Assembly: GCF_039535475.1 (NCBI RefSeq)
Contig: NZ_BAAAXG010000026.1
Coordinates: 186,001 to 250,000, forward strand
DNA: 64,000 bases
Direction of reading: 5' to 3'
Origin: Streptomyces showdoensis
GTDB taxonomy: Bacteria > Actinomycetota > Actinomycetes > Streptomycetales > Streptomycetaceae
Shown here: positions 28,746 through 38,295 of the stretch, piece by piece
How positions within the stretch are numbered: the stretch's first letter is position 1
Layout: each line of letters begins with the position of its first letter
Translations under genes and position numbers: made by a program
The notes under the pieces: model-generated
Told to the model about the DNA's origin: nothing
What the model saw: the letters and a program-made list of their open reading frames with translations, nothing else
Databases searched by the model: none

Positions 28746-29621
28746 ATGACCGAGTGGTCCGTCACCGAACCGCAGAAGCTCCCGCTGACCGACCCCGTGA
28801 CCCGGCTCCGCATCCGCGTCGTCAACGGCACGGTCAACGTCGTGGGCACCGACGAGGGTTCCGCCCGCCTGGAGATCTCCGAGATCGAGGGCCCCCCGCT
28901 CATCGTGAGCCAGGACGGCTCCACCCTGACCGTGAGCTACGAGGACCTGCACTGGAAGGGCCTCCTCAAGTGGCTCGACCCCAAGGGCCACCGGCGCCGT
29001 GCGGTCGTCTCGGTCGCCGTCCCCGCCGGGGCCGACGTCGAGGTCGGGGTGGTCGGCGCCGAGGCCGTGATCTCCGGCATCAGGGGGCGCACGGAGGTCC
29101 GCGGCGTCACCGGGGACACCACCCTGGTCAAGCTCTCGGGGCCGGTCCGCGCCGAGACCGTCTCGGGCAACCTGGAGGCCCAGTCCGTCACGGGCTCGCT
29201 CCGGGTCAACTCGGTGACCGGGGACGTGACCGTGTTCGAGGGCGCCGGCACGGCGGTGAAGGCCGATACGGTCAGCGGGGACATGGTCGTCGACCTGGAC
29301 CCGGCCGCGGGCCTGGACGGTCCGCCCGCCGACATCCGCCTCACCAGCGTCTCCGGCGAGGTCGCCATCCGGCTGCCGCACCCGGCCGACGCCACGGTCG
29401 AGGCCAGCACCACCAGCGGCGGCGTCTCCAACGCGTTCGAGGACCTGCGGGTGGGCGGCCAGTGGGGCGCCAAGTCCATCACCGGCACCCTCGGCGCCGG
29501 CCGGGGCACGGTCCGGGCCACCACGGTCTCCGGCTCCATCGCCCTGCTGCGCCGCCCCGAGCCCGAGCCCGACGGCGACGGCTGGACCGCCACCCCCTCC
29601 GCGTCCGGAAAGGCCCTCTGA
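28746..29621 (+). CDS. DUF4097 beta-strand repeat protein
   Basis: 291 aa from ATG 28746. After an N-terminal beta region the protein consists of repeated short strands with the signature TVSGNLEAQSVTGSLRV / SVTGDVTVF / TVSGDMVVD / SVSGEVAIRL, giving a right-handed beta-solenoid typical of DUF4097 (adhesin-like, cytosolic or membrane-associated). No signal peptide or membrane helix is visible. The family is often encoded next to PadR regulators or PspC/LiaF-like envelope-stress proteins. The stop codon is 1 nt before the padR-type ATG, so they form an operon. Confidence 0.9.
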   Translation: MTEWSVTEPQKLPLTDPVTRLRIRVVNGTVNVVGTDEGSARLEISEIEGPPLIVSQDGSTLTVSYEDLHWKGLLKWLDPKGHRRRAVVSVAVPAGADVEVGVVGAEAVISGIRGRTEVRGVTGDTTLVKLSGPVRAETVSGNLEAQSVTGSLRVNSVTGDVTVFEGAGTAVKADTVSGDMVVDLDPAAGLDGPPADIRLTSVSGEVAIRLPHPADATVEASTTSGGVSNAFEDLRVGGQWGAKSITGTLGAGRGTVRATTVSGSIALLRRPEPEPDGDGWTATPSASGKAL

Positions 29622-29622
29622 C

Positions 29623-30654
29623 ATGCCGCCCGTCTTCGCCCACGGTCGACTCCGCCTCTACCTGCTCAAGCTGCTCGACGAGGCCCCCCGCCACGGGTAC
29701 GAGGTGATCCGCCTCCTGGAGGAGCGGTTCCAGGGCCTGTACGCGCCCTCGGCGGGCACGGTCTACCCGCGGCTCGCCAAGCTGGAGGCCGAGGGCCTGG
29801 TCACGCACGCCACCGAGGGCGGCCGCAAGGTCTACTCGATCACCGACGCGGGCCGGGCCGAGCTGGCCGGCCGGGGCGGTGAGCTGGCCGACCTGGAGGT
29901 GGAGATCCGCGAGTCCGTCTCCGAGCTGGCCGCCGAGATCCGCGACGACGTCCGCGGCGCCGCGGGCAAGCTGCGCAGCGAGATGCGGGAGGCGGCGACG
30001 GCCTCCCGCTCCAAGGAGTCCTCCTCCTTCGCCGACGCCAGGGAGGAGCTGCGCAGGGCCCGGCAGGAGTGGCGGGAGCAGACCCGCCAGGCCCGCGCGG
30101 AGGCGCAGTCGGCCAAGCGCCAGGCCAAGGAGTTCCAGCGGATCGCCCGCCAGGTACAGGAACAGGTGCAGGAGCAGGTCCAGGAGCAGGTCTCGCGCGG
30201 CGAGTGGCCGAAGGACGTCTGGAAGGGCATCTCGGACATCACGGCCCAGCTCGGCGACCTGGTGACGGGCGCGTCCCACGACCGGACCGCCGGCCGCTCC
30301 ACGGACCGGACGGCGGCGCCCGCGCCGGAAGCCCCGGGCCCGGAGGACTCCCCGGCCTCGAAGCGCCTCGCGCCGGAGCACACCCCGGCCCGGGACCAGG
30401 CCCTGACCCCGGAGTACGCCCCGGGCCGGGCCGGCGGCCGGGCGCACGCCGTCGCCGACTGGGCCGCGGACATAGAGGCCGGGGGCGAGCCGGCCCGCGA
30501 GCTGGACCGGCTCCTGGACCGCTTCCGCGACGAGGTGCGCGACGCGGCCCGCGACCACGGCGTGCGCCGCGAGCAGCTGGCCGAGGCGCGCCGCCACCTG
30601 GCGAGCGCGGCCACGGAGCTCACCGCCCTGCTGCGCCCCGGCACGAGGAGCTGA
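29623..30654 (+). CDS. PadR family regulator with long coiled-coil extension
   Basis: 343 aa. Winged helix at about 5-85: LRLYLLKLLDEAPRHGYEVI, then APSAGTVYPRLAKLEAEGLV and the wing GRKVYSITDAGRAEL, all PadR hallmarks. Unlike the roughly 180-aa standard, it continues with charged helices (about 90-220), including heptad-like QVQEQVQEQVQEQVS, then a disordered Pro/Ala linker and a final helix pair. The coiled coil suggests oligomerisation or contact with another protein. It probably autoregulates through the palindromes upstream of the DUF4097 gene. Confidence 0.92.
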   Translation: MPPVFAHGRLRLYLLKLLDEAPRHGYEVIRLLEERFQGLYAPSAGTVYPRLAKLEAEGLVTHATEGGRKVYSITDAGRAELAGRGGELADLEVEIRESVSELAAEIRDDVRGAAGKLRSEMREAATASRSKESSSFADAREELRRARQEWREQTRQARAEAQSAKRQAKEFQRIARQVQEQVQEQVQEQVSRGEWPKDVWKGISDITAQLGDLVTGASHDRTAGRSTDRTAAPAPEAPGPEDSPASKRLAPEHTPARDQALTPEYAPGRAGGRAHAVADWAADIEAGGEPARELDRLLDRFRDEVRDAARDHGVRREQLAEARRHLASAATELTALLRPGTRS

Positions 30655-30655
30655 C

Positions 30656-30675
30656 GCCCGGGGCCCGCCCCGGGC
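30656..30675 (+). terminator. hairpin after padR-type gene
   Basis: 8-bp stem GCCCGGGG with 4-nt loop, directly after the stop. Another perfect 10-bp hairpin (30751-30777) lies inside the end of the convergent GH5 gene and could reinforce termination. Confidence 0.6.
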
Positions 30676-30745
30676 CCGGGCCCGGAGCCGCCCCAGCCCC
30701 GCCCCTGGTCGCGCCCGCCCGGGGCCGGCCCCTCGCCGGCGCCCG

Positions 30746-32140
30746 TCAGCCCCGGGTGACCGTGACCGTCACCCGGGCGCCGGGGGCGGCGAGCACCCAG
30801 GCGCGGCCCTCGGCCTTGCGCAGCACGAACGCCCTCCCCCGGGCCGCGACCTGCCACGCGCCCGGGGGCAGGGAGAGCTCGGTGATCCGGGAGCCGTGCC
30901 GGCTCGGGGAGTCGTAGGTGAGCCGGAAGACGCCGGCGGCCGCGTCGTACGAGGAGGAGCGGACCGCGCCGGCGACGGCCTCCGCGTACGGCTCGGCGGT
31001 GAGCTCCTTGTTCGTGCGGAAGGCTCCGGTGCCGTCCACCGCGCAGTAGCCGCCGCCGTAGCACCACTCCCAGCCCGCCCAGCCGGAGCTGTAGCGGCCG
31101 AGCGAGGCCATGGCCTCGCGGTAGAAGCGGTTCATGTTCGGCCGGGAGTTGTTGAGCGGGCCCCACTCCCCCACCACCACCGGGACCTTGTACTGCTTGG
31201 GGTAGAGGGTGACGGCCTGCTCGTAGTTCTCGATCCAGCGGGCGGAGGGGTCGTAGTCGCCGCCCGCCTCCATGGTGCCGTTGTAGAAGTGCGGCGCGTA
31301 GACGATCTTCGGGTCGTCGATCCGCCCGAGCCCGGTCGGCACGCCCTCGCCCACGATCGGGGTGGGCTCGACGAAGATCCAGCCGTCGCGGTCGACCGCG
31401 CGGATCGCGTCCGCGATCCGGTTGTACATCGGGGTCAGCTGCTCCCGCTCGATCCGGCGGGCGGCGGTCGGCAGGTCCTCGCCCTCCCGGAGTTCGCCCA
31501 TGGGCTCGTTGATCGGGTCGTAGCCGAGGACGGCCGGGTGGTCGCGGAAGCGCTCGGCCAGCACCCCCCACATCCGGGCCTGGGCGCGGCGCAGGTCGGC
31601 GTCCTCGTAGAGATGGGTGAAGGCGCGCTGCACGGCGGGCTCGAAGTACTCGGAGAACCAGTCGTCGGGGTGCGGGGTGAAGGGCAGTCCGTCGGTCCTG
31701 GTGGCCCAGGCGGGGATGCCACGGGAGCCGAACGCGGGCCCGAAGACGTCCTGGTGGGCGTCGAGGACGACCTTCACGTCGTACTTCCGCGCCCAGCCGA
31801 GGACCCGGTCGATCTTCCGCAGGTACGCCTGGCTGTACTGACCGGGCCGCGGCTCCAGGTCGTCCCAGAAGACCAGCAGGCGGGCGAAGTTGAAGCCCTT
31901 GGCGCGCATGTCGCGGAAGTGGCGCTCGGTGATGCCGCTCAGGGCCTGGTCGCCGCTGTGCGACTTGTCCGCCAGGTTCCAGCCGCGCAGGGTGAGGGCG
32001 CGGCCGCGGGAGTCGGTGAGGGCGGGGATCCCGTCCCCGGCCGTCCCGGCGCCCTTCTCGGAGGGCGGGGCGGCCTGTGCGGCCGTCGGGGCGAGGAGCG
32101 CGGTGACGACGGCGGTCGCCACGAGGGTGGTACGCAACAA
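30746..32140 (-). CDS. secreted glycoside hydrolase family 5 (endoglycoceramidase-like) enzyme
   Basis: 464 aa from TTG 32140, chosen because GGAGG lies 6 nt upstream; the ATG at 32170 has no ribosome-binding site and falls in a palindrome. Signal peptide LRTTLVATAVVTALLAPTAAQAA. The catalytic (beta/alpha)8 barrel has LRGWNLADKSH, the acid/base Glu in YDPINEPMG, and nucleophile Glu in VVVGEWGPLNNS. The residue pattern (GFNFARLLVFWDDLEPRPGQY) is that of GH5 endoglycoceramidase/glycosylceramidase relatives, which cleave sugar from lipid conjugates. A C-terminal beta domain follows (about 385-464). Substrate is inferred. Confidence 0.88.
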   Translation of the reverse strand: MLRTTLVATAVVTALLAPTAAQAAPPSEKGAGTAGDGIPALTDSRGRALTLRGWNLADKSHSGDQALSGITERHFRDMRAKGFNFARLLVFWDDLEPRPGQYSQAYLRKIDRVLGWARKYDVKVVLDAHQDVFGPAFGSRGIPAWATRTDGLPFTPHPDDWFSEYFEPAVQRAFTHLYEDADLRRAQARMWGVLAERFRDHPAVLGYDPINEPMGELREGEDLPTAARRIEREQLTPMYNRIADAIRAVDRDGWIFVEPTPIVGEGVPTGLGRIDDPKIVYAPHFYNGTMEAGGDYDPSARWIENYEQAVTLYPKQYKVPVVVGEWGPLNNSRPNMNRFYREAMASLGRYSSGWAGWEWCYGGGYCAVDGTGAFRTNKELTAEPYAEAVAGAVRSSSYDAAAGVFRLTYDSPSRHGSRITELSLPPGAWQVAARGRAFVLRKAEGRAWVLAAPGARVTVTVTRG

Positions 32141-32143
32141 GGA

Positions 32144-32197
32144 GGACCTCCGGCACGTGGAAGTGAGCATTGTTCACGTTTCGCGTGCCGGAGATCC
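32144..32197 (-). promoter_or_regulatory. 14-bp stem sequestering the GH5 ribosome-binding site; palindrome at its centre
   Basis: On the minus strand the leader reads GGATCTCCGGCACG (32197-32184), 26 nt, CGTGCCGGAGGTCC (32157-32144), then TCC and the TTG start. The two arms pair completely with one G-U, burying the GGAGG. The loop carries the near-palindrome GTGAGCATTGTTCAC (32163-32177) on the same dyad axis, also like a LacI-type operator. Confidence 0.65.
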
Positions 32198-32219
32198 CAT
32201 CAGCACTACCGGTGAGTCA

Positions 32220-33185
32220 TCAAGAGGTCGTCAGCACGATCTTTCCGAAGAGTTCGCCCGAGGCCATCTTCTCGAAGCCCTCGCGGGCCCGGTCCAGCGG
32301 CAGCACCTCGTCGATCACCGGGCGCAGACCGGTGGCCGCGCAGAAGGAGAGCAGGTCCTCCAGCTCGTCCTTGGAGCCCATGGTCGAGCCGACCACCTTC
32401 AGCTCCAGGAAGAAGATCCGGGTCAGCTCGGCGTGCGAGGGCCGGTCGCCGCTGGTGGCGCCGGAGATGACGAGCGTGCCGCCCGGACGCAGCGACTTGA
32501 CCGAGTGCGACCAGGTGGCGGCGCCGACCGTCTCGATGACCGCGTCCACCCGCCGGGGCAGCCGCGCCCCGGGCTCGTACGCCTCGACGGCGCCGAGCTC
32601 GACGGCCCGCTTGCGCTTGGCCTCGTCCCGGCTGGTCGCGTACACCCGCAGGCCGGCCGCCTTGCCGAGCGCGATGGCGGCGGTGGCGACGCCACCGCCC
32701 GCTCCCTGGACGAGGACCGAGTCGCCGGGCCGTACCCCGGCGTTGGTGAAGAGCATGCGGTACGCGGTGAGCCAGGCGGTCGGGAGGCAGGCGGCCTCCT
32801 CGAAGGACAGCTCCTTGGGCTTGGGCAGCACGTTCCAGCTGGGCACGGTCACCCGCTCGGCGAAGGTGCCCTGGTAGCGCTCGGTCAGGATCGAGCGGGG
32901 CTCGTCCGGGCCGACGCCGTGGCCGGTCTGGCCGATGACGGAGTGCAGGACGACCTCGTTGCCGTGCTCGTCGATCCCGGCGGCGTCGCAGCCGAGGATC
33001 ATCGGCAGCTTCTCCTCGGGCAGTCCCACCCCGCGCAGCGACCACAGGTCGTGGTGGTTGAGCGAGGCGGCCTTGACGGTGACGGTGGTCCAGCCGGGCC
33101 GCACCTCGGGCTCGGGGCGTTCCCCCAATTCGAGGCCGTTCAGGGGCTGGTCGCGGTCGATTCGGGCAGCGTAGGCGGCGAACAT
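32220..33185 (-). CDS. MDR-family (quinone oxidoreductase-like) NAD(P)-dependent dehydrogenase
   Basis: 321 aa from ATG 33185 (MFAAYAARIDRDQPL). N-terminal GroES-like domain (VTVKAASLNHHDLWSLRGVG, ILGCDAAGID) then a Rossmann domain with PGDSVLVQGAGGGVATAAIALGKA as the NAD(P) loop, AGLRVYATSRDEAKR, and VIETVGAATW. Catalytic-zinc ligands are not in the usual places, so it belongs to the zinc-independent quinone reductase/enoyl reductase side. Substrate is unknown. It lies beside the malic enzyme gene, as I recall in S. coelicolor (SCO5262/5261). Confidence 0.9.
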   Translation of the reverse strand: MFAAYAARIDRDQPLNGLELGERPEPEVRPGWTTVTVKAASLNHHDLWSLRGVGLPEEKLPMILGCDAAGIDEHGNEVVLHSVIGQTGHGVGPDEPRSILTERYQGTFAERVTVPSWNVLPKPKELSFEEAACLPTAWLTAYRMLFTNAGVRPGDSVLVQGAGGGVATAAIALGKAAGLRVYATSRDEAKRKRAVELGAVEAYEPGARLPRRVDAVIETVGAATWSHSVKSLRPGGTLVISGATSGDRPSHAELTRIFFLELKVVGSTMGSKDELEDLLSFCAATGLRPVIDEVLPLDRAREGFEKMASGELFGKIVLTTS

Positions 33186-33376
33186 GCGCCTGACACTAGG
33201 GGCCGACGGGGAGCCCGCGGAACCACGCACGGGTGTGACGCGCGTCCCTCGGCACCGCTCCCGCACGAGCGTGCCCGCCACGCCGGCGCACGCCCCCGGC
33301 CGCGGGCCGCACGCACCCCCCTCGCCGCACCCGAAGGCCCCCCCGCCACCCGCGCGCCCGCGGCCCCGCCGCACGC

Positions 33377-33410
33377 GAAAGGGCCCCGTACACCCGTACG
33401 GGGCCCTTTC
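33377..33410 (-). terminator. strong terminator after malic enzyme gene
   Basis: A 15-bp perfect stem (GAAAGGGCCCCGTAC with 33396-33410), ACCC loop, with A/T ends that give a short T-run on the minus strand; 27 nt after the stop. Confidence 0.9.
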
Positions 33411-33437
33411 AGGTACCAGCGGACGCGCCGTGACGCG

Positions 33438-34649
33438 TCAGCGGCGGGCGACGCCCTCCGCGCGGGCGGCGGCGGCCACCGCGGCCGCGACGGCGGGGGC
33501 GACCCGCTCGTCGAACGGCGACGGGATCACGCAGTCGGCGGCGAGCGCGTCGCCCACGACGTCCGCGATCGCGTTCGCGGCGGCGATCTTCATGCCCTCG
33601 GTGATCCGGGAGGCCCGGACCTGGAGCGCGCCGGCGAAGATGCCCGGGAACGCGAGGACGTTGTTGATCTGGTTCGGGTAGTCCGAACGGCCGGTGGCCA
33701 CGACCGCCGCGTACTTGTGCGCGACGTCCGGGTGGACCTCGGGGTTCGGGTTGGCCATGGCGAACACGAAGGCGTCGGGCGCCATGGACGCGACCGCGGC
33801 CTCGGGGACCGTACCGCCGGAGACGCCGATGAAGACGTCCGCGCCGGCCAGCGCGTCCTCCAGGGAGCCGGTCAGACCGGCCTTGTTGGTGAGCCCGGCG
33901 ATCTCGCGCTTGACGTCGGTGAGGTCGCCGCGGTCGCTGCTGACGATGCCCTTGCGGTCCGTCACGCAGACGTCGCCGAGGCCGGCCTCCAGCAGGAACT
34001 TGGCGATGGCCACACCGGCCGCGCCCGCGCCCGAGATGACCGCACGCAGCTCGCCGAGGGTCCGGCCGGTCAGCTTCGCCGCGTTGCGGAGGGCGGCGAG
34101 GGTGACGATGGCGGTGCCGTGCTGGTCGTCGTGGAAGACCGGGATGTCCAGCCGCTCCTGGAGCCTGCGCTCGATCTCGAAGCACCGGGGCGCCGAGATG
34201 TCCTCCAGGTTCACGCCGCCGAAGGAGGGGGCGAGCCGGACGACGGTCTCCACGATCTCGTCGGTGTCGGTGGTGGCGAGCGCGATCGGCACCGCGTCCA
34301 CGCCTCCGAACTGCTTGAAGAGGATTGCCTTCCCCTCCATGACCGGAAGCGAGGCCTCCGGGCCGATGTCGCCGAGTCCGAGCACCGCCGTGCCGTCGGT
34401 CACGACCGCGACGACCTGGGACTTCCAGGTGTAGTCGTTGACCAGCTCGGGGTTCTCTGCGATCGCGGTGCACACCTTGGCGACGCCGGGCGTGTACGCG
34501 AGGGACAGGTCGTCCTTGTCGCGCAGCGGCACGGTGGCCGTGATGGCCATCTTGCCGCCGCGGTGCAGCGCGAAGGCCGGATCGAAGGGCTCGCCGGGAG
34601 CCCCTTCGGTACCGCTGTCGCTGCGAGGATTGACGATCTCCGCTGCCAT
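33438..34649 (-). CDS. malic enzyme (NAD(P)-dependent malate decarboxylase)
   Basis: 403 aa, the short bacterial type. Converts malate to pyruvate and CO2 with NAD(P)H, feeding anabolism from the TCA cycle. Motifs in order: LAYTPGVAKVC (catalytic Tyr), AVLGLGDIGPEASLPVMEGK (catalytic Lys), GGVNLEDISAPRCFEIE (metal ligands), HDDQHGTAIV, then the Rossmann loop AVISGAGAAGVAIAKFL and ATGRSDYPNQINNVLAFPG. In S. coelicolor the orthologous gene next to the same transporter is, to my memory, the NADP-preferring enzyme; cofactor preference cannot be read here with certainty. RBS AAGGGG lies 8 nt before the ATG. Confidence 0.95.
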   Translation of the reverse strand: MAAEIVNPRSDSGTEGAPGEPFDPAFALHRGGKMAITATVPLRDKDDLSLAYTPGVAKVCTAIAENPELVNDYTWKSQVVAVVTDGTAVLGLGDIGPEASLPVMEGKAILFKQFGGVDAVPIALATTDTDEIVETVVRLAPSFGGVNLEDISAPRCFEIERRLQERLDIPVFHDDQHGTAIVTLAALRNAAKLTGRTLGELRAVISGAGAAGVAIAKFLLEAGLGDVCVTDRKGIVSSDRGDLTDVKREIAGLTNKAGLTGSLEDALAGADVFIGVSGGTVPEAAVASMAPDAFVFAMANPNPEVHPDVAHKYAAVVATGRSDYPNQINNVLAFPGIFAGALQVRASRITEGMKIAAANAIADVVGDALAADCVIPSPFDERVAPAVAAAVAAAARAEGVARR

Positions 34650-35185
34650 TGGGTTGACCCCTTAAGTCTTCTTCATTTGAGGGTGGCCGCTCCTGGATGA
34701 GGAGGGGTGGGTGGGTCCCGCAGCCGCCGTGTCTGGCAGCCGCGCGGGCGCGCCGCACAACGCGCCCTGAGCCCCGGATGAGGGGTGTAAGGATCCTTCT
34801 TACCGGACGGACGGGTCCGGAGACGAGTCCATACCTCCTCGGTGACGCGACTCATACCGAGCGCTACCGGGCACGGACGGAGAACGACACGTCACGCGAT
34901 GTCCGGAAAGATGTATTCCCCACCCGAATAGCGGCCTTCGTATCGTCCGAATGTCGAGATCAGCGGGATAATTTTCGGTAGGGACAGCGACTTCCCGCAG
35001 AAGGTTCCGCCTAGGGGGGCCCGGCCACCGGGTATCAGAAGCGACCCGTTACCCGATTTTGACATCCATGGCCGTCGGAATGAGGTGGTCCGAATGGCAA
35101 GATGCCGTAATCACACGAGGTCGCGGCACTCGAAGGTGCGTGCGCGGCCTATTGGCAACTCCCGACACGCCGGAGGAACCCGACC
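34650..35185. other. 536-bp divergent intergenic region (malic enzyme / ABC transporter)
   Basis: No credible gene. It contains a perfect 10-bp palindrome AAGGATCCTT (34789-34798), a TTGACA (35059-35064) without a convincing -10 partner, and the GGAGGAA ribosome-binding site of the transporter operon (about 35172). Promoters for both directions must lie here. Confidence 0.6.
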
Positions 35186-36151
35186 ATGACCGCACGCTCC
35201 ACGCGCTGTACGACCGCCAAGACCCGCACGTCCCGTCTTGCCGCGGTCGCCGCCATCGCGGTCGCCGGCTCCATGCTGCTGACCGCCTGTGGCGACCAGA
35301 CCAACAGCGGATCGACCAAGGACGGCGGCTCCTCCTCCGCCGGTGCGAACAAGGCCCCGCTCTTCTCGAAGCTCCCGGCCGACATCCAGAAGTCCGGCGT
35401 CATCAAGGTCGGCACGGACGCCTCGTACGCCCCGATGGAGTTCACCGAGGGCGGCAAGATCGTCGGCATCGACCCCGACATCGCGGACGCGCTCAGCAAG
35501 CAGCTCGGTGTGAGGTTCGAGTTCACCTCGGGCACCTTCGACGGCCTGATCACCTCGATCTACACCGGCCGCCAGGACCTGATCATGTCCGCGATGACGG
35601 ACAACAAGAAGCGCCAGGAGGGCCTGGACGACAACGGGAAGAAGATCGGCAAGGGCATCGACTTCGTCGACTACTTCTCCTCCGGCGTCTCCCTGCTCGT
35701 CAAGAAGGGCAACCCGCAGGGCATCAACTCCCTCGACGACCTGTGCGGCAAGACCGTCGCCGTCCAGCGCGGCACGATCTACGAGGACACCTTCAAGGCC
35801 CAGGCCACCAAGTGCGGTGACAAGAAGCTGACCATCCAGGCCTTCGACACCGACGCCGAGGCGCAGACCCGCGTGAAGGCCGGCGGCGCCGTCGCCGACC
35901 TGAACGACTACCCGGTGGCCGCGTACATCGCGAAGACCTCCGGCGGCGGCAACGACTTCGAGGTCGTCGGCAGCCAGAGCGACGTCGGCCTCTTCGGCAT
36001 CGGCGTCTCCAAGGAGAAGACCCAGCTGCGCGACGCCGTCAAGGAAGCGCTCGACGCGAGCATCAAGGACGGCTCCTACGCCGCCGCCCTGAAGAAGTGG
36101 AACGTCGAGGACAGCGCCGTGAAGCAGGCCACGATCAACGCCGGCAAGTGA
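35186..36151 (+). CDS. polar amino-acid ABC transporter substrate-binding lipoprotein
   Basis: 321 aa. Signal peptide with lipobox LTAC (Cys at about 33) places it on the outer membrane face. The mature part is an SBP family 3 (PBPb) protein: GVIKVGTDASYAPMEFTEGG, GIDPDIADALSKQLGV, LITSIYTGRQDLIMSAMTD and FDTDAEAQTRVKAGGAVADLNDYPVAAY. It binds one amino acid, probably glutamate/glutamine-like or a cationic one; specificity is not readable. First gene of a three-gene operon with permease and ATPase. Confidence 0.94.
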   Translation: MTARSTRCTTAKTRTSRLAAVAAIAVAGSMLLTACGDQTNSGSTKDGGSSSAGANKAPLFSKLPADIQKSGVIKVGTDASYAPMEFTEGGKIVGIDPDIADALSKQLGVRFEFTSGTFDGLITSIYTGRQDLIMSAMTDNKKRQEGLDDNGKKIGKGIDFVDYFSSGVSLLVKKGNPQGINSLDDLCGKTVAVQRGTIYEDTFKAQATKCGDKKLTIQAFDTDAEAQTRVKAGGAVADLNDYPVAAYIAKTSGGGNDFEVVGSQSDVGLFGIGVSKEKTQLRDAVKEALDASIKDGSYAAALKKWNVEDSAVKQATINAGK

Positions 36152-36180
36152 CCTCCTCGCTCCACTGAAGGGCAGTCGTC

Positions 36181-37131
36181 ATGACTGACAAGATCTCCAA
36201 GGACCCGGCCGCCGCTCCGGCCGGGCCCGGCCCCTCGGGTAAGCCGTACGAGGCCATCAAGGCCATCCCCGTACGGCACTACGGCCGCTGGGTCAGCGCC
36301 GTCGTGGTGGTAGCGCTCCTCGGCTGGCTCGTCTACGCCTTCTCCCAGGGCAACATCATCTGGGACACGGTGTGGGACAAGCTGTTCGACTCTTCCGTCC
36401 TCGACGGACTGAAGAACACGATCATCATCAGCGTCGCCTCGATGGCGCTCGGCCTGGTGCTCGGCATCCTCTTCGCCGTCATGCGCCTGTCGAAGAACCC
36501 GGTCACCGGCGCGGTCGCCTGGCTGTACATCTGGTTCTTCCGCGGCACCCCGGTGTACGTGCAGCTGCTGGTCTGGTTCAACCTGTCGCTGATCTTCGAG
36601 TACATCAACCTCGGGCCGATCTACAAGAACGAGACCGTGGACGTCATGACGCCGTTCATGGTCGCCCTGCTCGGCCTCGGCCTCAACGAGGGCGCGTACA
36701 TGGCGGAGATCGTCCGCGCCGGCATCCAGTCGGTCGACGAGGGCCAGACCGAGGCCTCCCACGCGCTGGGCATGTCCCAGACGAAGACCATGTGGCGGGT
36801 CGTGCTGCCGCAGGCCATGCGCGTCATCGTGCCCCCGACGGGCAACGAGTTCATCAACATGCTGAAGACCTCGTCGCTGGTCTCGGCCGTGCAGTACACC
36901 GAGCTCCTGCGCGCCTCCTCGAACATCGGCACCACGGCCGGCGCCGTGATGGAGATGCTGTTCGTGGCCTCCATCTGGTACCTGGCCCTGACCAGCGTGT
37001 TCAGCGTCGGGCAGTACTACCTGGAGCGTCGTTTCGCCCGCGGCTCCCTGCGCAGCCTGCCGCCCACCCCGTGGCAGCGCGTCAAGAAGAACATCGTCAC
37101 GTTCAAGCGTTCCCCGGAGGCGACCCGATGA
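36181..37131 (+). CDS. amino-acid ABC transporter permease (HisMQ type)
   Basis: 316 aa. Multiple membrane helices ([59 protein letters not shown]) and the EAA loop that contacts the ATPase: [20 protein letters not shown], followed by [17 protein letters not shown]. This is the HEQRo/HisMQ subfamily for polar amino acids. Only one permease gene is present, so it probably works as a homodimer. The stop overlaps the ATG of the ATPase gene (ATGA). Confidence 0.95.
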   Translation: MTDKISKDPAAAPAGPGPSGKPYEAIKAIPVRHYGRWVSAVVVVALLGWLVYAFSQGNIIWDTVWDKLFDSSVLDGLKNTIIISVASMALGLVLGILFAVMRLSKNPVTGAVAWLYIWFFRGTPVYVQLLVWFNLSLIFEYINLGPIYKNETVDVMTPFMVALLGLGLNEGAYMAEIVRAGIQSVDEGQTEASHALGMSQTKTMWRVVLPQAMRVIVPPTGNEFINMLKTSSLVSAVQYTELLRASSNIGTTAGAVMEMLFVASIWYLALTSVFSVGQYYLERRFARGSLRSLPPTPWQRVKKNIVTFKRSPEATR

Positions 37132-37895
37132 CCGGTCAGCCCATGGTCAAGGCCGAAGGCGTCCACAAGTCCTACGGCGCGGCACACATCCTCCGGGGCA
37201 TCGACCTGGAGGTCCAGAACGGCGAGGTCTTCTGCCTGGTCGGCCCGTCCGGCTCCGGCAAGTCGACCTTCCTGCGCTGCATCAACCACCTGGAGCGCAT
37301 CGACGGCGGCCGGCTCTCGGTCGACGGCGAGCTGGTGGGCTACCGCCAGAAGGGCGACAAGCTCTACGAGCTGAAGGACAGCGAGGTCGCGGCCCAGCGC
37401 CGGGACATCGGCATGGTCTTCCAGCGCTTCAACCTGTTCCCCCACATGACGGCCCTGGCCAACGTCATGGAGGCGCCCATCCAGGTGAAGGGCGAGTCCA
37501 AGGCGGTGGCGCGCGAGCGCGCCGAGCGCCTGCTCGACCGCGTCGGCCTCGGCGACAAGACGGGCAACTACCCCTCGCAGCTCTCCGGCGGCCAGCAGCA
37601 GCGCGTCGCCATCGCGCGCGCGCTGGCGATGGAGCCGAAGCTGATGCTCTTCGACGAGCCGACCTCGGCGCTCGACCCGGAGCTCGTGGGTGACGTCCTC
37701 GACGTCATGCGCGACCTCGCCGAGTCGGGCATGACGATGATCGTCGTCACGCACGAGATGGGCTTCGCCCGCGAGGTGGGCGACTCGCTGGTCTTCATGG
37801 ACGGCGGCGTGGTGGTCGAGTCGGGCAACCCGAGGGACGTCCTGACCAACCCGCAGCACGACCGGACGAAGGCGTTCCTGTCCAAGGTCCTCTGA
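37128..37895 (+). CDS. amino-acid ABC transporter ATP-binding protein (GlnQ type)
   Basis: 255 aa from ATG 37128, overlapping the permease stop; the longer frame is within the permease gene. Walker [22 protein letters not shown]-loop [13 protein letters not shown], signature [16 protein letters not shown], Walker [15 protein letters not shown] and H-loop [10 protein letters not shown] are all intact, with the polar-amino-acid features INHLE and EVGD. It energises uptake with the preceding SBP and permease. Confidence 0.97.
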   Translation: MTGQPMVKAEGVHKSYGAAHILRGIDLEVQNGEVFCLVGPSGSGKSTFLRCINHLERIDGGRLSVDGELVGYRQKGDKLYELKDSEVAAQRRDIGMVFQRFNLFPHMTALANVMEAPIQVKGESKAVARERAERLLDRVGLGDKTGNYPSQLSGGQQQRVAIARALAMEPKLMLFDEPTSALDPELVGDVLDVMRDLAESGMTMIVVTHEMGFAREVGDSLVFMDGGVVVESGNPRDVLTNPQHDRTKAFLSKVL

Positions 37896-37925
37896 CCGAC
37901 GGCATCCGGAACGACCCATCGGGCT

Positions 37926-37956
37926 GGGGCCCCGCCGTTTCTCGCGGCAGGGCCCC
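37926..37956 (+). terminator. terminator after the ABC transporter operon
   Basis: Stem GGGGCCC-c-GCCG (37926-37937) pairs with CGGC-a-GGGCCCC (37945-37956) around a 7-nt loop, one mismatch, 30 nt after the stop. Confidence 0.8.
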
Positions 37957-38295
37957 GGCCCGTCCCGTTCCCGTTTACGCCCCCTCTACAGGGAAGCTCA
38001 GGAAACCCTCAAGGAATGCGAAATCGCCGGACCGGGCCGGGGCATCGCCATAACGTCCACGGCGACCGTCCTGCCGAATCTCCGGTCAGGGCACGAAAGG
38101 GGGGGTTTCATGTGAACCGCTTCCCGCAGACGACCGCACGGCCCTTCGTTGTTCCGGTCACCCCGCCGGCGAGATAGCCATTCGGGCGGTCCGGACGGGT
38201 GGTTCGAGGGTGGTGTCGCAGAAGACACACGCCTGCCCGTCGGGAGCCATTACCGCGAAGGGCTTCGCCCCCCTTTTTCCGTTCCACCCGGTTCC
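37957..38295. other. 339-bp spacer between convergent operons
   Basis: No supported gene in either strand; the open frames lack ribosome-binding sites and resemble no family. A run of seven or more G near 38098-38105 is the only visible oddity. Confidence 0.5.

Noticed and set aside
30751..30777. Perfect 10-bp hairpin as a separate gene terminator for GH5
   Set aside because: It lies inside the last codons of the GH5 gene (VTVTVTRG), so it cannot be that gene's own terminator; at most it helps stop the convergent padR transcript.
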